A DNA stretch of 64,000 bases from Halococcus thailandensis JCM 13552 (GTDB lineage Archaea; Halobacteriota; Halobacteria; Halobacteriales; Halococcaceae): NCBI RefSeq assembly GCF_000336715.1, contig NZ_AOMF01000163.1, forward strand, positions 62,154-126,153, given 5' to 3'. This document shows positions 56,123 to 64,000 of this stretch, piece after piece. Each line of letters opens with the position of its first letter. Within the stretch, counting starts at the first letter, position 1. A program made the translations under genes and the position numbers. A model generated the notes under the pieces. That model ran no database searches and was not told the DNA's origin. It saw only the letters and a list, made by a program, of their open reading frames with translations.

Positions 56123-57010
56123 TCAACCGCGACGATACTCCTCGATCGCCGCCCGGTAGCCCGAGCGATAGGTCGGATGGGAAAACTCGTAGCCGAGTTC
56201 TCGGAGCTTGTCGTTCGAGCAGCGTTTCGACGTCTCGATGCGCCGCCGTGCCGGTGCCGAGAGCCCCTCGTCGGCGAGGCGCTCGGCGGTCGTCCGTTTC
56301 TCCGGGCGAGGCACGTCACACTCGTCTGCCAACCAGTCGGCGAAGGCCCACTTTGCGACCGGTTCGTCGTCGACGGCGAGCACCGTCTCGCCACGTGCCA
56401 CGTCGCTTTCGAGCAGGAAGCGGATCGCGCCGGCGGCGTCGGCGCGATGGATCATGTTGAGATAGCCTTCCGTCACGGGTCCATCGAGATAGTGATCGAG
56501 CCGGTAGCGATCCGGGCCGTAGAGGCCCGCGAAGCGCACCACGGTGCCGTCGATACCGTGCGCCGCCGTTTCTTCCAGGGCGATTCGCTCGGCCTCGGCG
56601 AGCACTTCGGTCTTCTCGGTCGTCGGTTCGATGGGCGTCTCCTCGTCGACCCAGTCGCCGTCGTGATCGCCGTAGACGCCCGTCGAGGAGGTGTAGACGA
56701 GGCGGTCGGGTGGCGCTTCGCGCGCGCCGAACGTCTCGATGGCGGTTCGAAGCCCATCGACGTAGATCTCGCGGGCGGCGTCGGCTCCGCGACCGCCGGA
56801 GCTCGCGGCAAACACCACCGTATCGACGTCCGGAACGGCCGCGAGATCCTCCTGACTGGTGACATCGGCCTCGACGGCCTCGAAGCCGGCGCGTTCGATC
56901 GCCGCCCGTCCGTCGGCCGATCGGCGCACGCCGACGACCCGGCGATCGGGTGCGAGGCTGCGACCGAGCGCGAGGCCGACGTAGCCACAGCCGAGGATGG
57001 CGACGCTCAT
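56123..57010 (-). CDS. NAD(P)-dependent epimerase/dehydratase-like protein (atypical SDR)
   Basis: A 295-residue Rossmann protein of the NmrA/YeeZ-like extended SDR group. The dinucleotide motif is ILGCGYVGLALGRSL, followed by VFAASSGGRGADA, YTSSTGVYGDHDG, VVRFAGLYGPDRYRLDHYL and NMIHRADAAGAIRFLLES. The usual YxxxK catalytic pair is not in its normal place (TGVYGDHDG), so it may be a sugar-nucleotide binder or reductase of unusual chemistry. It starts at the ATG at 57010, overlapping the stop of the DUF5791-like gene by four bases. Substrate unknown. Confidence 0.9.
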   Translation of the reverse strand: MSVAILGCGYVGLALGRSLAPDRRVVGVRRSADGRAAIERAGFEAVEADVTSQEDLAAVPDVDTVVFAASSGGRGADAAREIYVDGLRTAIETFGAREAPPDRLVYTSSTGVYGDHDGDWVDEETPIEPTTEKTEVLAEAERIALEETAAHGIDGTVVRFAGLYGPDRYRLDHYLDGPVTEGYLNMIHRADAAGAIRFLLESDVARGETVLAVDDEPVAKWAFADWLADECDVPRPEKRTTAERLADEGLSAPARRRIETSKRCSNDKLRELGYEFSHPTYRSGYRAAIEEYRRG

Positions 57011-57426
57011 GGCTTTCGTTCCTCGATGTGGCCGTGGAGCAGCGCGAACTCGTCGAGCTCCATCGCGAGCCGTCCCTCGATCTTCTGCTGGATCTCGCGC
57101 GCGTCGAGCGCGCCGTCGATGCCCGATTCGAGCGCCTCGACGTCGAGAACTGCGGTGGTCATCCCCATCAGGAGATGATCGCGCGCCTCCATAGCGATGG
57201 CGTCGGCGTCGGGTTCCTCGGGATCGAGCGCGAGTACGGCCGCGGCCTCGTCGAGTGTGAGCGACGGCGACTCGCCGTTCGTGAGCGCCCCGACGCCTTC
57301 GACGCCCGTCTCCTCGCGGACCGTGTCGCTGCCGTGGCTCTCGACGACCGCACGGAGGAGTTCGTCGTACCGCGCGCGCAGTTCGTCGGGCGTGAGTTCG
57401 CCCGCATTCTCGACGTCGTGGAACAT
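57007..57426 (-). CDS. Conserved haloarchaeal protein (DUF5791-like)
   Basis: A 139-residue acidic, mostly helical protein: MFHDVENAGELTPDELRARY at the start, LTLDEAAAVLALDPEEPDAD in the middle, and the conserved-looking GMTTAVLDVEALESGIDGAL and REIQQKIEGRLAMELDEF near the end. I recall a haloarchaeal family, DUF5791, with the same ending. Function unknown. The ATG at 57426 is chosen because codons before it belong to the broken upstream gene. It is co-translated with the epimerase through a four-base overlap. Confidence 0.8.
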   Translation of the reverse strand: MFHDVENAGELTPDELRARYDELLRAVVESHGSDTVREETGVEGVGALTNGESPSLTLDEAAAVLALDPEEPDADAIAMEARDHLLMGMTTAVLDVEALESGIDGALDAREIQQKIEGRLAMELDEFALLHGHIEERKP

Positions 57427-57893
57427 GGCTCCGGTAGCCGTCCCCAACGTAAGTGGATTGAGTTCGTCCGTGACGCCGTATCCCCGAGCGAGCGCCTCGG
57501 CCAGGCCGGTCACGGCGGCGAGTTCGCCCACTCGTCCACCGCGAGCGAGCGCCGCGCGGGCCGCCCCGAGCGGTTCCGATGTGCTCGCCGCGCCAGCGCC
57601 CCATCGTGATCGGCGACGAGGGCGGCGAAGCGGGCCGCGGCGAGCAACACGCCGACCGTCCCCTCGTCGTGACGGCGCTCGCAGCTCTCGTCGTGGGTTT
57701 CGATTTCGGCGATAGAGTCGTCGAGCGCCGCGATGGCGGTCGCCCGACAGGCCGGAGCCGTCGCGATCCGGCCATCCCCGGCGCAGTCGCTCGCGTCGAT
57801 CGAAAGACGACTGCCCTCGACGGATGGCTCGCAGTCACAGCGTGCGTCCACCCGGTTCGCCGGCTCGACGGTCGTGCGATGCGACGGCCCCAC
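57427..57893 (-). pseudogene. Frameshifted remnant, probably the N-terminal domain of a haloarchaeal secretion ATPase
   Basis: A frame starting with GTG at 57893 reads a cysteine-patterned domain (VDARCDCEPSVEGSRLSIDA, SDCAGDGRIATAPACRATAI) and a helical part (GVLLAAARFAALVADHDG), then stops at 57510. Between about 57575 and 57602 the sensible reading moves to another frame, which continues EPLGAARAALARGGRVGEL and AAVTGLAEALARGYGV up to the next gene. A one-base loss would explain it. The sequence resembles, from memory, the N-terminus of haloarchaeal type II/IV secretion ATPases, and no ATPase domain follows. A short stand-alone family, or a sequencing error, is the alternative. Confidence 0.5.
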
Positions 57894-57962
57894 GCCGCCC
57901 GCTGGTCGCGGCTTCGGGTTTGAACCTTCGTGCTCGGTGCAAGCAGCCGGGAGTTCCGCTGA

Positions 57963-58307
57963 TTATTCGTAGGCCAACTGCATGATCCACTGCGAGAAGG
58001 CGTCACTGTCGGCTTCGACGTCCTCCTCGCCGACCAGCGGCGAGAGGTTGTTGCCGGCCATCAGCAGGGAGAAGTCGAGATCGCGCGCCGCCGGGGCGAT
58101 GTAGTAGGTGTTGTGCCCCTCGTAGACGGTGTCCTCGCGCTCGACGAGCCCGTGCTCTTCGAGGCGCTCGGCGATGCGACTGCCCGTGCGCGAGTCGACG
58201 TCGAGCTCCTTCCAGAAGTCGCTTTGGTGGATACCGCCCGTCGAGCGAACGAGTTCGAGACCGGCACGCTCGTCCTCCGAGAGCTCCACCTCGGCCGTCG
58301 TGCTCAT
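57963..58307 (-). CDS. MarR-like winged-helix regulator, haloarchaeal
   Basis: A 114-residue single-domain DNA-binding protein: LSEDERAGLELVRSTGGIHQ, SDFWKELDVDSRTGSRIAER and LEEHGLVEREDTVYEGHNTY make a winged helix, with the wing ending YYIAP. The last 35 residues (LDFSLLMAGNNLSPLVGEE) may form a dimerisation helix. Its ligand and targets are unknown. It lies 24 bases before the NRDE gene's stop on the same strand and upstream of the broken gene. Start at 58307 (MSTTAEVELSEDE). Confidence 0.88.
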   Translation of the reverse strand: MSTTAEVELSEDERAGLELVRSTGGIHQSDFWKELDVDSRTGSRIAERLEEHGLVEREDTVYEGHNTYYIAPAARDLDFSLLMAGNNLSPLVGEEDVEADSDAFSQWIMQLAYE

Positions 58308-58331
58308 AGACTATCCACACCGCCGGCCGGG

Positions 58332-59081
58332 TTAAATCCGGCGTTCGACCGGCTCGAACGCGGTTCGACAGGGTGGCCCGTCGGCGAACGCGTACTCGCC
58401 ATCACCGTCCTCGTCGATACTGACGAGCGACGACGAGCGCGTGCCGAAGCCGAACTCTTCGTGATGGACGCAGACCCCGTAGTCGTGATCGCCGAGGACG
58501 TCGGCCGCCCGATCGATCCACGCCGCGCTCTCCTCGCCAGGCTCGGGCTGCAGCGCCGCGCGCACCTGGCGGCCGTTCTCGGCCTGTCGCTCGCCACGCT
58601 CGGGCCAGGAGTCGGGCACGTCGACGTCGCCGATCGCGCCGGTGTTCATCACGACGTGGACGCCGGGATCGAGGTTCCGGATCTGCAACCGGCCGTCCCA
58701 CTCGAGCAAGATTGCGGCCTGGGCGTCGGCCACCACGACGTTGAACCCCTCGTACTCGTCGCCCTCGACCGCGTTCTCGACGTGGCGCGCCGCCGCCTCC
58801 GCCGAGTCGCGTTCGAGCGCGTCCCTGACGAGCAGCCCGCGCGAGCGCTCGCCCGCGAGCTCCCGATCGGTCCAGCGGTTCGTCACCGCGACGAACAGTC
58901 CGTGTTCGTTGTAGCCGATCCACGTTCCGCCCGCCTCGGCGTCGCTCGGGGCGAGGACTGCAGGCTCGTCAGAGAGCAATCCGGGCGGGTTCGACTCGCG
59001 ATCGACGGCCTCGTCGCGGTTGGCCGCCACCGCCACCGGCCGGTCGGCGAAGACCTGCCACGCGAGTACGAGGGTGCACAT
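58332..59081 (-). CDS. NRDE (TANGO2-like) protein
   Basis: A 249-residue member of the NRDE/TANGO2 family, named for the motif seen here as VAVAANRDEAVDR. It starts with the conserved MCTLVLAWQ; the Cys2 would be N-terminal after Met removal, as in Ntn-type hydrolases. GGTWIGYNEHGLFVAVTNRW, ERSRGLLVRDAL and FNVVVADAQAAILLEWDG follow the family pattern. TANGO2 proteins have been linked to heme and lipid trafficking in eukaryotes; the archaeal role is unknown. It is 24 bases upstream of the MarR-like gene on the same strand. Confidence 0.92.
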   Translation of the reverse strand: MCTLVLAWQVFADRPVAVAANRDEAVDRESNPPGLLSDEPAVLAPSDAEAGGTWIGYNEHGLFVAVTNRWTDRELAGERSRGLLVRDALERDSAEAAARHVENAVEGDEYEGFNVVVADAQAAILLEWDGRLQIRNLDPGVHVVMNTGAIGDVDVPDSWPERGERQAENGRQVRAALQPEPGEESAAWIDRAADVLGDHDYGVCVHHEEFGFGTRSSSLVSIDEDGDGEYAFADGPPCRTAFEPVERRI

Positions 59082-59131
59082 GGTTCGAGAGAAGGGTCGG
59101 CGCGCCTAAACAGGTCCGGTCAGTACGACGA

Positions 59132-60934
59132 TCAGTCGTCGGTCGGCGTCGCCTCCACGTCTCGACTCTCCTCGACGGCGGTCGTGAGCGAGACGTTGAG
59201 CACGAGCATCGAGGCGAGTCCACCGACGACGGTGACGACGTTCTTCACCGCGTGGTCGACGATGGCCGCGCCGAGGGCGATCGGCGTGGCGACCGGTGTC
59301 AGTCCGACGACGAGCAGGCTGAACGCACCCTCGTAGAGGCCGAGCCCGCCCGGCGAGAGCGGGAGCACTTTGGCGAGGTTGCCGACGCTGACGGCGAAGA
59401 AGCCGACGGCGACGAGCGTCGTGAGCGGCAGCGCGACGTCGAAGGCGGCGAACACGAGCAGTGCAGTGACGACGTCGAGCGTCCAGATCACGACGCTGCT
59501 CGCGCCGATGCGGGCGAACGCGCCGCGGTCGCCCGCCACGGCCTGGACGTCGCCGACGAACCGCTCGATGACGCCCGCCACGCGGTCGGCGTAGGCGTCC
59601 GAGCTCACCTTCTCCATCCCCCGACGGACGAGATTGCGATCCGAGCGCGCGCTGGCGACGATGGCACCGACGAGGGCGATGGCGGCCACTCCGACGCCGC
59701 TGGCCACGAGGAGGGCGACGCGCCCACTTTGATTCCCGCCGGCGACGGTCGCACCGAGCCCCGAGAGACTGGTGATCCCCGTCGCGGCGAGGCCGACGAG
59801 GACGACGCCGGCGAGCAGCGTGATCGTGAGCAGGTCGAAGACGCGCTCAACGGCCAACGAGGCGAATCCTGTTGGGTATGGCACGCGTCGGCGCGTCTTG
59901 ACGACGTAGGCCCTGACGGCGTCGCCGGCCCTCGCCGGGAAGACCAAATTCCCCGTTTGAGAGATGAACACCGCGCCAGTGAGGAAGCCGAGTCCTTCGG
60001 TGTAGCCGAGCTCTTCGAGGATATCGCGATAGCGTCCCCCGCGGAGTGGCCACGAGAGAACATAGACGAGCGCCGCAGCGACGACGAGCGCCGGATCTGC
60101 CGTTTCGATCTCGGCAAGCATCCGCGAGACGTCGATGTACTGCGGCATCAGCGCGACGGCGAGCAGCGTGAGCAGTGTGCCGGCGACGAGCGTCACGCGC
60201 CGGGTGATCCGTGGCGCGACGGCGAGCTGCCACCACGTCCGCAGCACCCCGCTGCCCATACCGAGCACGTCGCGGACGAAATCGACCTTCGTATCGCCTT
60301 TCGGCGTCCAGTCGACGGGGAACTCCCGGACGCGGTAGCCGGCGCGCTGGGCGCGCACGAGTAGCTCGGTGTCCCAGAACCAGTGGTCGTCCTCGACATC
60401 GGTGAGGAGATCGTCGAGCACCGCGCGGTCGAAGGCCTTGAACCCACACTGGTGGTCGTGGACAGACGAGCGCAGGAACAGCCGGACGAGCCCGTTGTAG
60501 ACGCGGCTCGGCACGTCGCGGTTCGCCGGCCGGTCGGCGTCGCTCGCCGCGAGCAGGCGCGAGCCGGTGGCGACGTCGTACTCGCCCGAGCGCACACTCG
60601 TGACGAGTTCTTCGAGATGGCTCATGTCCGTCGCGAGATCGGTGTCGAAGTACGCGAGCGTATCGCCGCGCGCCGCACGGAAGGCACGAGTGAGCGCGCC
60701 ACCCCGGCCCAGCCGTTCGTCGCTGTGGACGTGGCGTATGCGGTCGTCCTCGCGGGCGAGCCGGGCGGCGATTTCGGGCGTGTCGTCGGTACAGCCGTCC
60801 TCGGCGACCAGTACCTCGAACGAGTCGTCGGGGAGGAACGATCCGAGCGTGTCGAGCGTGGTTTCGACGGTCGCGGCGAGCGTGCGCTGCTCGTCGTAGG
60901 CCGGCAGGACGACGCTCACGGCGACCGAACTCAT
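59132..60934 (-). CDS. Glycosyltransferase family 2 fused to a flippase-like (LPG-synthase) membrane domain
   Basis: A 600-residue fusion. Residues 1-230 are a GT-A glycosyltransferase like dolichol-phosphate sugar synthases (SVVLPAYDEQRTLAATVE, VAEDGCTDDTPEIA, the DxD in AYFDTDLATDM, DHQCGFKAFDRAV). From residue 240 to the end come about eight membrane helices of the UPF0104/LPG-synthase type (VFPARAGDAVRAYVVKT, LPLSPGGLGLYEGAFSLLV). It could make a lipid-linked sugar and move it across the membrane for protein or lipid glycosylation. I start at the ATG at 60934, about 30 bases behind an AT-rich run; ATG 60955 and TTG 60961 are alternatives. Confidence 0.88.
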   Translation of the reverse strand: MSSVAVSVVLPAYDEQRTLAATVETTLDTLGSFLPDDSFEVLVAEDGCTDDTPEIAARLAREDDRIRHVHSDERLGRGGALTRAFRAARGDTLAYFDTDLATDMSHLEELVTSVRSGEYDVATGSRLLAASDADRPANRDVPSRVYNGLVRLFLRSSVHDHQCGFKAFDRAVLDDLLTDVEDDHWFWDTELLVRAQRAGYRVREFPVDWTPKGDTKVDFVRDVLGMGSGVLRTWWQLAVAPRITRRVTLVAGTLLTLLAVALMPQYIDVSRMLAEIETADPALVVAAALVYVLSWPLRGGRYRDILEELGYTEGLGFLTGAVFISQTGNLVFPARAGDAVRAYVVKTRRRVPYPTGFASLAVERVFDLLTITLLAGVVLVGLAATGITSLSGLGATVAGGNQSGRVALLVASGVGVAAIALVGAIVASARSDRNLVRRGMEKVSSDAYADRVAGVIERFVGDVQAVAGDRGAFARIGASSVVIWTLDVVTALLVFAAFDVALPLTTLVAVGFFAVSVGNLAKVLPLSPGGLGLYEGAFSLLVVGLTPVATPIALGAAIVDHAVKNVVTVVGGLASMLVLNVSLTTAVEESRDVEATPTDD

Positions 60935-61000
60935 TGCTCCGAATGCGCCAGCCATCGACAAATCATTTCCGGGTTCTACACGGCCTCCGTTCGCTCGCCC

Positions 61001-62701
61001 TCAGTCGGCTCCTTCCGGTGTTCGAGCAGTGGCGAAACCAGGGAGTTCGACGCCGAGCGCGTCGCTGGCCTCGGCGGGCGATTCGTACGGCCGGTTCACG
61101 ACGAGCGTGCCCGCGCGCTGGTCGCCGAACCCGGGCAACGCCGCAAGTTCGTCCATCGAGGCACGATTGAGATCGAGCGGTGCCGGCACGCCCGAGACCG
61201 AGCGATAACCGTGGTCGGTGACGGCGACGTCGGTGACATTTCCGAGATCGTGCTCGCCCGGAATCGCCACCAGCAGTGGGTAGGTGCCGAGCTGTCGGCC
61301 GAAGGTTTTGCCATCCTGATGGTATTCGAGATGGACGTCCGGCAGGAGCGTGCCGGCGGGCGCGACGCGCTGGAGCATCGGGTTGTCGATCTCTTCGCGG
61401 ACCTCGGCTTTGTACTGCTTGAACAGTTTCTTGTGATTGTCGGCGATCTGCGCCCCAGTCGAACTCATCTCGGTCCCGTCGAAAGCCATCACTTGTCGGA
61501 TGTTCACCCGGCGGAGCATGAGACCGGCATCGTACACTCGATGGAGAAATTCCTTGTTGAACTCGAACGTTTTTTCGCGCTCACCCTGTAGCCCGTGGAG
61601 GAGGTTGATACCGGGCAGCAGTTTCGGCAAGCGGTTAGCGTTCCCACCGCCCTCTGGTCGCCAGCCGGCCTCCTCGTTGACGATCTCGACGGCGCGGAAG
61701 CACTCGTCGGCCGTCACGTTGAGATCGTTCTGTTCCTGGACGACGGGATCGGCGCTTTCGAGTCCGAAGGCCGCCGTGTCGCCGGGCGTGTTGTGCTCGG
61801 CGATGATCCGCAGTCCCGCCCGCGATTTCTCGGGCCAGCGCACGATGGTGATCGGGTTGATGTTGTCGAGGTGGAGCGTTTCGAGGTCGGGCGCGACGTC
61901 TCGGATACCACCGTAGAGCTGCCGGAGCGCGTCGGGGTTGGGCGCTTCACCGTCACCACCGTAGGCGAGCAGGTCGGCCTGCCGGCCGAGTCGGAAGTGT
62001 TTGACGCCGCGGTCGGCGAGCGCGGCGACCTCGTCGACGATCGAGTCGGGTGGGCGGAAGTCGGGGTTTCCGTACAGGGGTTCGGTACAGAACGAACAGC
62101 GGTAGGCACAGCCCCGGGAGGTTTCGAGCTCGCAGATGAGGTAGTCGGGATGGTTCGGATGCTGGGAGACGACGAACGCGCCCTGGCGCGCCCAGCGCGT
62201 GACCTCGTCGACGTCGCGGACGCGATTCCCGAACCCCTCCAACCCATTGCTCACGAGATCGTGGGCGGCGGCTTCGACGTCACCCTTGGCGACGAACTCG
62301 AAATCGAGGTCCTTGCGCTCGGTTTCCTGCCCGCCGGCGTTCTCCTCGCCGACGCCGAAGCGCACCGGGCCGCCCATCAGGCTCGTCCCCTCGGCGACCC
62401 ACGCGAGTTCGCGAACCTCGTCGGGTTCGGCGGGCGTGCCGCCGACGTACTTGCCGGGGACGGTCATTCCGCCCAGATAGATCAGCAGGTCGGCCTGGGC
62501 GACGTCACGCCACTTGTTCCGCTCGTCGCGGAGTTCGTCGATCGTGTGGTAGGTGATCTGCTCTTCGGGAACGCCCGCATCGACGAGCGCGCCGGCGGTG
62601 AACCGTGGATACGTGGAGATGTACGGCGGCACCCCGAAGTGGGCGGGTTCGTCGACGTACCCATCGACCAGGGTGACGTCGAGCGTGGCTGGATCGGTCA
62701 T
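61001..62701 (-). CDS. Radical SAM protein with C-terminal helix-hairpin-helix (COG1031 type)
   Basis: A 566-residue archaeal radical SAM protein. The cluster motif is CAYRCSFC (residues about 198-205), after an N-terminal cobalamin-binding-like domain (VDGYVDEPAHFGVPPYISTY, DLLIYLGGMTVPGKYVGG). The radical SAM barrel follows (LGRQADLLAYGG, LHLDNINPITIVRWPEKSRA). The last 70 residues contain helix-hairpin-helix sequence (PLDLNRASMDELAALPGFGD), which suggests nucleic-acid contact. Reaction unknown; RNA modification is a reasonable guess. I start at 62701 (MTDPATLDVTLVDG). Divergent from the small zinc protein. Confidence 0.9.
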   Translation of the reverse strand: MTDPATLDVTLVDGYVDEPAHFGVPPYISTYPRFTAGALVDAGVPEEQITYHTIDELRDERNKWRDVAQADLLIYLGGMTVPGKYVGGTPAEPDEVRELAWVAEGTSLMGGPVRFGVGEENAGGQETERKDLDFEFVAKGDVEAAAHDLVSNGLEGFGNRVRDVDEVTRWARQGAFVVSQHPNHPDYLICELETSRGCAYRCSFCTEPLYGNPDFRPPDSIVDEVAALADRGVKHFRLGRQADLLAYGGDGEAPNPDALRQLYGGIRDVAPDLETLHLDNINPITIVRWPEKSRAGLRIIAEHNTPGDTAAFGLESADPVVQEQNDLNVTADECFRAVEIVNEEAGWRPEGGGNANRLPKLLPGINLLHGLQGEREKTFEFNKEFLHRVYDAGLMLRRVNIRQVMAFDGTEMSSTGAQIADNHKKLFKQYKAEVREEIDNPMLQRVAPAGTLLPDVHLEYHQDGKTFGRQLGTYPLLVAIPGEHDLGNVTDVAVTDHGYRSVSGVPAPLDLNRASMDELAALPGFGDQRAGTLVVNRPYESPAEASDALGVELPGFATARTPEGAD

Positions 62702-62782
62702 GGGGTCACAAGAGCGTCGCGGCGTAAAACTCCCACTCTCACGACCCGTGGGGTTGATAGGTCGTCCGGCAGTACGGGCGGT

Positions 62783-62941
62783 ATGCCCGCAACCCTCGAA
62801 GTGGTCTGTGAGAACGACGACTGCGAGCTCGATATGTTCGAGATGCACTACACCTACGACATGCCCGACGACGTGGGCATCGACGCCTTCGAGTGTCCGT
62901 ACTGCACCGAGACCGACTCGCTCCGGGAGGTCGAACTGTGA
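62783..62941 (+). CDS. 52-residue zinc-ribbon-like protein (DUF7559-like)
   Basis: A short protein with two cysteine pairs, VVCENDDCELDM (CxxxxC) and FECPYCTETD (CxxC), probably binding one zinc. The centre, MHYTYDMPDDVGID, is acidic and aromatic. I recall it as a conserved haloarchaeal family (DUF7559). Its TGA shares bases with the GTG of the Hsp20 gene (GTGA at 62938-62941), so the two are translationally coupled, and a helper role in protein quality control is possible. Confidence 0.85.
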   Translation: MPATLEVVCENDDCELDMFEMHYTYDMPDDVGIDAFECPYCTETDSLREVEL

Positions 62942-63432
62942 GCAGCAGCGTCGGCGAATCGGTGCTCAAACGCGTGCTCGATGGCGTCGGTCGGTTCGCG
63001 GGCCGCGCCCAGGAGCGCCGCCCGCTGGCGACCGACCTGCTCGAAAGCGACGACGCCTATCTCGTCGTCTTCGACGCGCCCGACGCGAGCGCCGGCGACG
63101 TCCAGGTCCGGTTCTCCGAACGTTCCGTCCACGTCCGCATCGACCGCACGCGCGAGCACCGCGAAGGGTTCGAGATGCGGTTCCCGGGCCGCGGTCTCTC
63201 GCTCGACGGCAGTGTGACGCTCCCCGCCGAGGCGACGGTCGATCCCGACACCGCGAGCGCGTCGCTCACCACCGAGGGCACGCTCGAAGTCGAGCTACCG
63301 AAAGTCGAGGATCCCGACGACGGGCCGATCCGGATCTCAACCGACGAGGGCGAGACGGCTGACGACGAGACAGCCGAAGATACGTCTGTGGAGACTGACG
63401 AGAAGACGACGGACGACGTCGACGAGTTCTAA
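62938..63432 (+). CDS. Small heat shock protein (Hsp20/alpha-crystallin family)
   Basis: A 164-residue ATP-independent holdase chaperone. It starts with GTG overlapping the upstream stop (SSSVGESVLKRVLDGVGRF). The alpha-crystallin domain spans about residues 35-125 (DAYLVVFDAPDASAGDVQVR, RGLSLDGSVTLPAEATVDPD, TEGTLEVELPKVED, the last containing the conserved G-x-L). The tail of about 40 residues is extremely acidic (TADDETAEDTSVETDEKTTD) and lacks a clear IxI motif. Its stop overlaps the convergent NUDIX gene by four bases. Confidence 0.93.
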   Translation: MSSSVGESVLKRVLDGVGRFAGRAQERRPLATDLLESDDAYLVVFDAPDASAGDVQVRFSERSVHVRIDRTREHREGFEMRFPGRGLSLDGSVTLPAEATVDPDTASASLTTEGTLEVELPKVEDPDDGPIRISTDEGETADDETAEDTSVETDEKTTDDVDEF

Positions 63433-64000
63433 ACCGGGAAGTCGGCATCCGAATCGACGACGCGGTCGGGATCGTCCGGCACGCGCCAGTCGGTCGTCAG
63501 CTCCAGAAACTGCACGAGGATGCGGCCGGTCGCGCCCCAGACCACGTAGTCGCCGACGCGGAAGAAGTGGAGTCGGATATCGCCGTAGTGGGGGTGATCA
63601 CGGCGTTCGGAATCGTAGTTGTTGGGATCGGTGAGCGCCGCGATCGGCAGCACGACGACCTCGGCGACCTCGTGCTCGTCGGGGACGTACTCGCGGTCGG
63701 GCACGCGGGCGACGAACGGCCGGACGGCGTAGCGCGTGATGGTACGGATATCGTCGAGTCGGCCGACGACCTCGGCGGTGTCGGGGTCGAGACCGATCTC
63801 CTCGTCGGCCTCGCGCAGCGCTGTCGCGGTCAGGTCGTCGTCGATCGGCTCGCGCCCGCCACCGGGAAAGCTCATCTGTCCGGGATGTTCGCCGAGGTGG
63901 TCGGCGCGCTTGGTGAAGAGGAGATGTGCGCCGCCGTAGTCGTCCGGGCGCTCGCGCGTGATGACCGGCACGAGCACGGCTGCGTCGCGCTGCTCGTCGG
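63429..64000 (-). CDS. NUDIX hydrolase, CoA-pyrophosphatase type (5' end outside the window)
   Basis: Partial gene: the frame stays open to the window edge (DEQRDAAVLVPVITRE), and related enzymes start some residues further upstream, so the true start is beyond 64000. The NUDIX box is GGGREPIDDDLTATALREAD followed by EEIGL, with the leading sequence GEHPGQMSFPG typical of the coenzyme-A/NUDT7 group, which hydrolyses CoA or nucleoside diphosphate derivatives. The C-terminal part (DIRLHFFRVGDYVVWGATGR) also fits that group. It converges on the Hsp20 gene with overlapping stops. Confidence 0.92.
   Translation of the reverse strand, partial: DEQRDAAVLVPVITRERPDDYGGAHLLFTKRADHLGEHPGQMSFPGGGREPIDDDLTATALREADEEIGLDPDTAEVVGRLDDIRTITRYAVRPFVARVPDREYVPDEHEVAEVVVLPIAALTDPNNYDSERRDHPHYGDIRLHFFRVGDYVVWGATGRILVQFLELTTDWRVPDDPDRVVDSDADFPV

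Noticed and set aside
57900-57935. T-loop-like GGTTCAAACCC on the minus strand, suggesting a tRNA
   Set aside because: Flanking bases do not form a T stem, and no anticodon or acceptor stem can be drawn.

Overview
The window is a piece of a haloarchaeal chromosome. The base composition is visibly G+C-rich and the proteins are strongly acidic. Promoters are haloarchaeal: AT-rich TATA boxes 25-35 bases before often leaderless ATG starts. The gene content is also archaeal (family-B DNA polymerase, Orc1/Cdc6-like AAA protein, archaeal NAC, TrmI, COG3357-type HTH/zinc-ribbon, Tat-type signals). Glycerol, histidine and thiamine genes together with a penicillin-acylase homologue would suit Halococcus or a near relative; the genus is only a guess. 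No rRNA, tRNA, CRISPR array or intact transposase gene is visible.

Layout. 1-9.8 kb: mutL; a thiamine-salvage operon (tenA, Na+/solute symporter, a 48-residue membrane protein, thiD-thiN fusion); a membrane protein and an exported penicillin-acylase-type hydrolase; a CBS protein. 10-17 kb: a TIM-barrel-like protein, an orphan betaine-type binding protein with an operator-like palindrome, an AI-2E family permease, two small haloarchaeal proteins and polB, followed by a gene-free stretch full of hairpins. 17.4-25 kb: acyltransferase-purD, aldo/keto reductase, manganese catalase, a thioredoxin/DUF255 protein and a Nif3-like protein. 25.1-25.3 kb: a 147-bp MITE. 25.3-30 kb: MATE pump, GlcG/HbpS-like protein, thiE-thiM and, convergently, thi4. 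30-39 kb: glycerol catabolism, with glpK, a candidate glycerol channel and a rubredoxin-like protein on one strand, glpABC on the other, and an Orc1/Cdc6-like AAA protein between. 39-50 kb: nucleobase permease, acetamidase/formamidase, surface glycoprotein, the hutUGIH operon and an NhaC-type antiporter. 50-64 kb: regulators, UspA, DMT exporter, trmI-nac, epimerase, NRDE protein, glycosyltransferase-flippase fusion, radical SAM protein, Hsp20 and a partial NUDIX gene.

How the genes work together. Thiamine: Thi4 makes the thiazole; TenA, ThiD and the symporter salvage or phosphorylate the pyrimidine; ThiM phosphorylates salvaged thiazole; ThiE and perhaps the ThiN domain join the two halves. 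ThiC and ThiL are not in the window. Glycerol: uptake (candidate channel), GlpK, then GlpABC delivers electrons to the membrane. Histidine: HutH, HutU, HutI and HutG take histidine to glutamate plus formamide, and the nearby acetamidase/formamidase could consume that formamide. The hut promoter carries a clear inverted repeat. The most notable non-gene items are the MITE, the hairpin field after polB, the operator-like palindromes at the betaine-binding, hut and nucleobase-permease promoters, and a frameshifted gene remnant near 57.6 kb.
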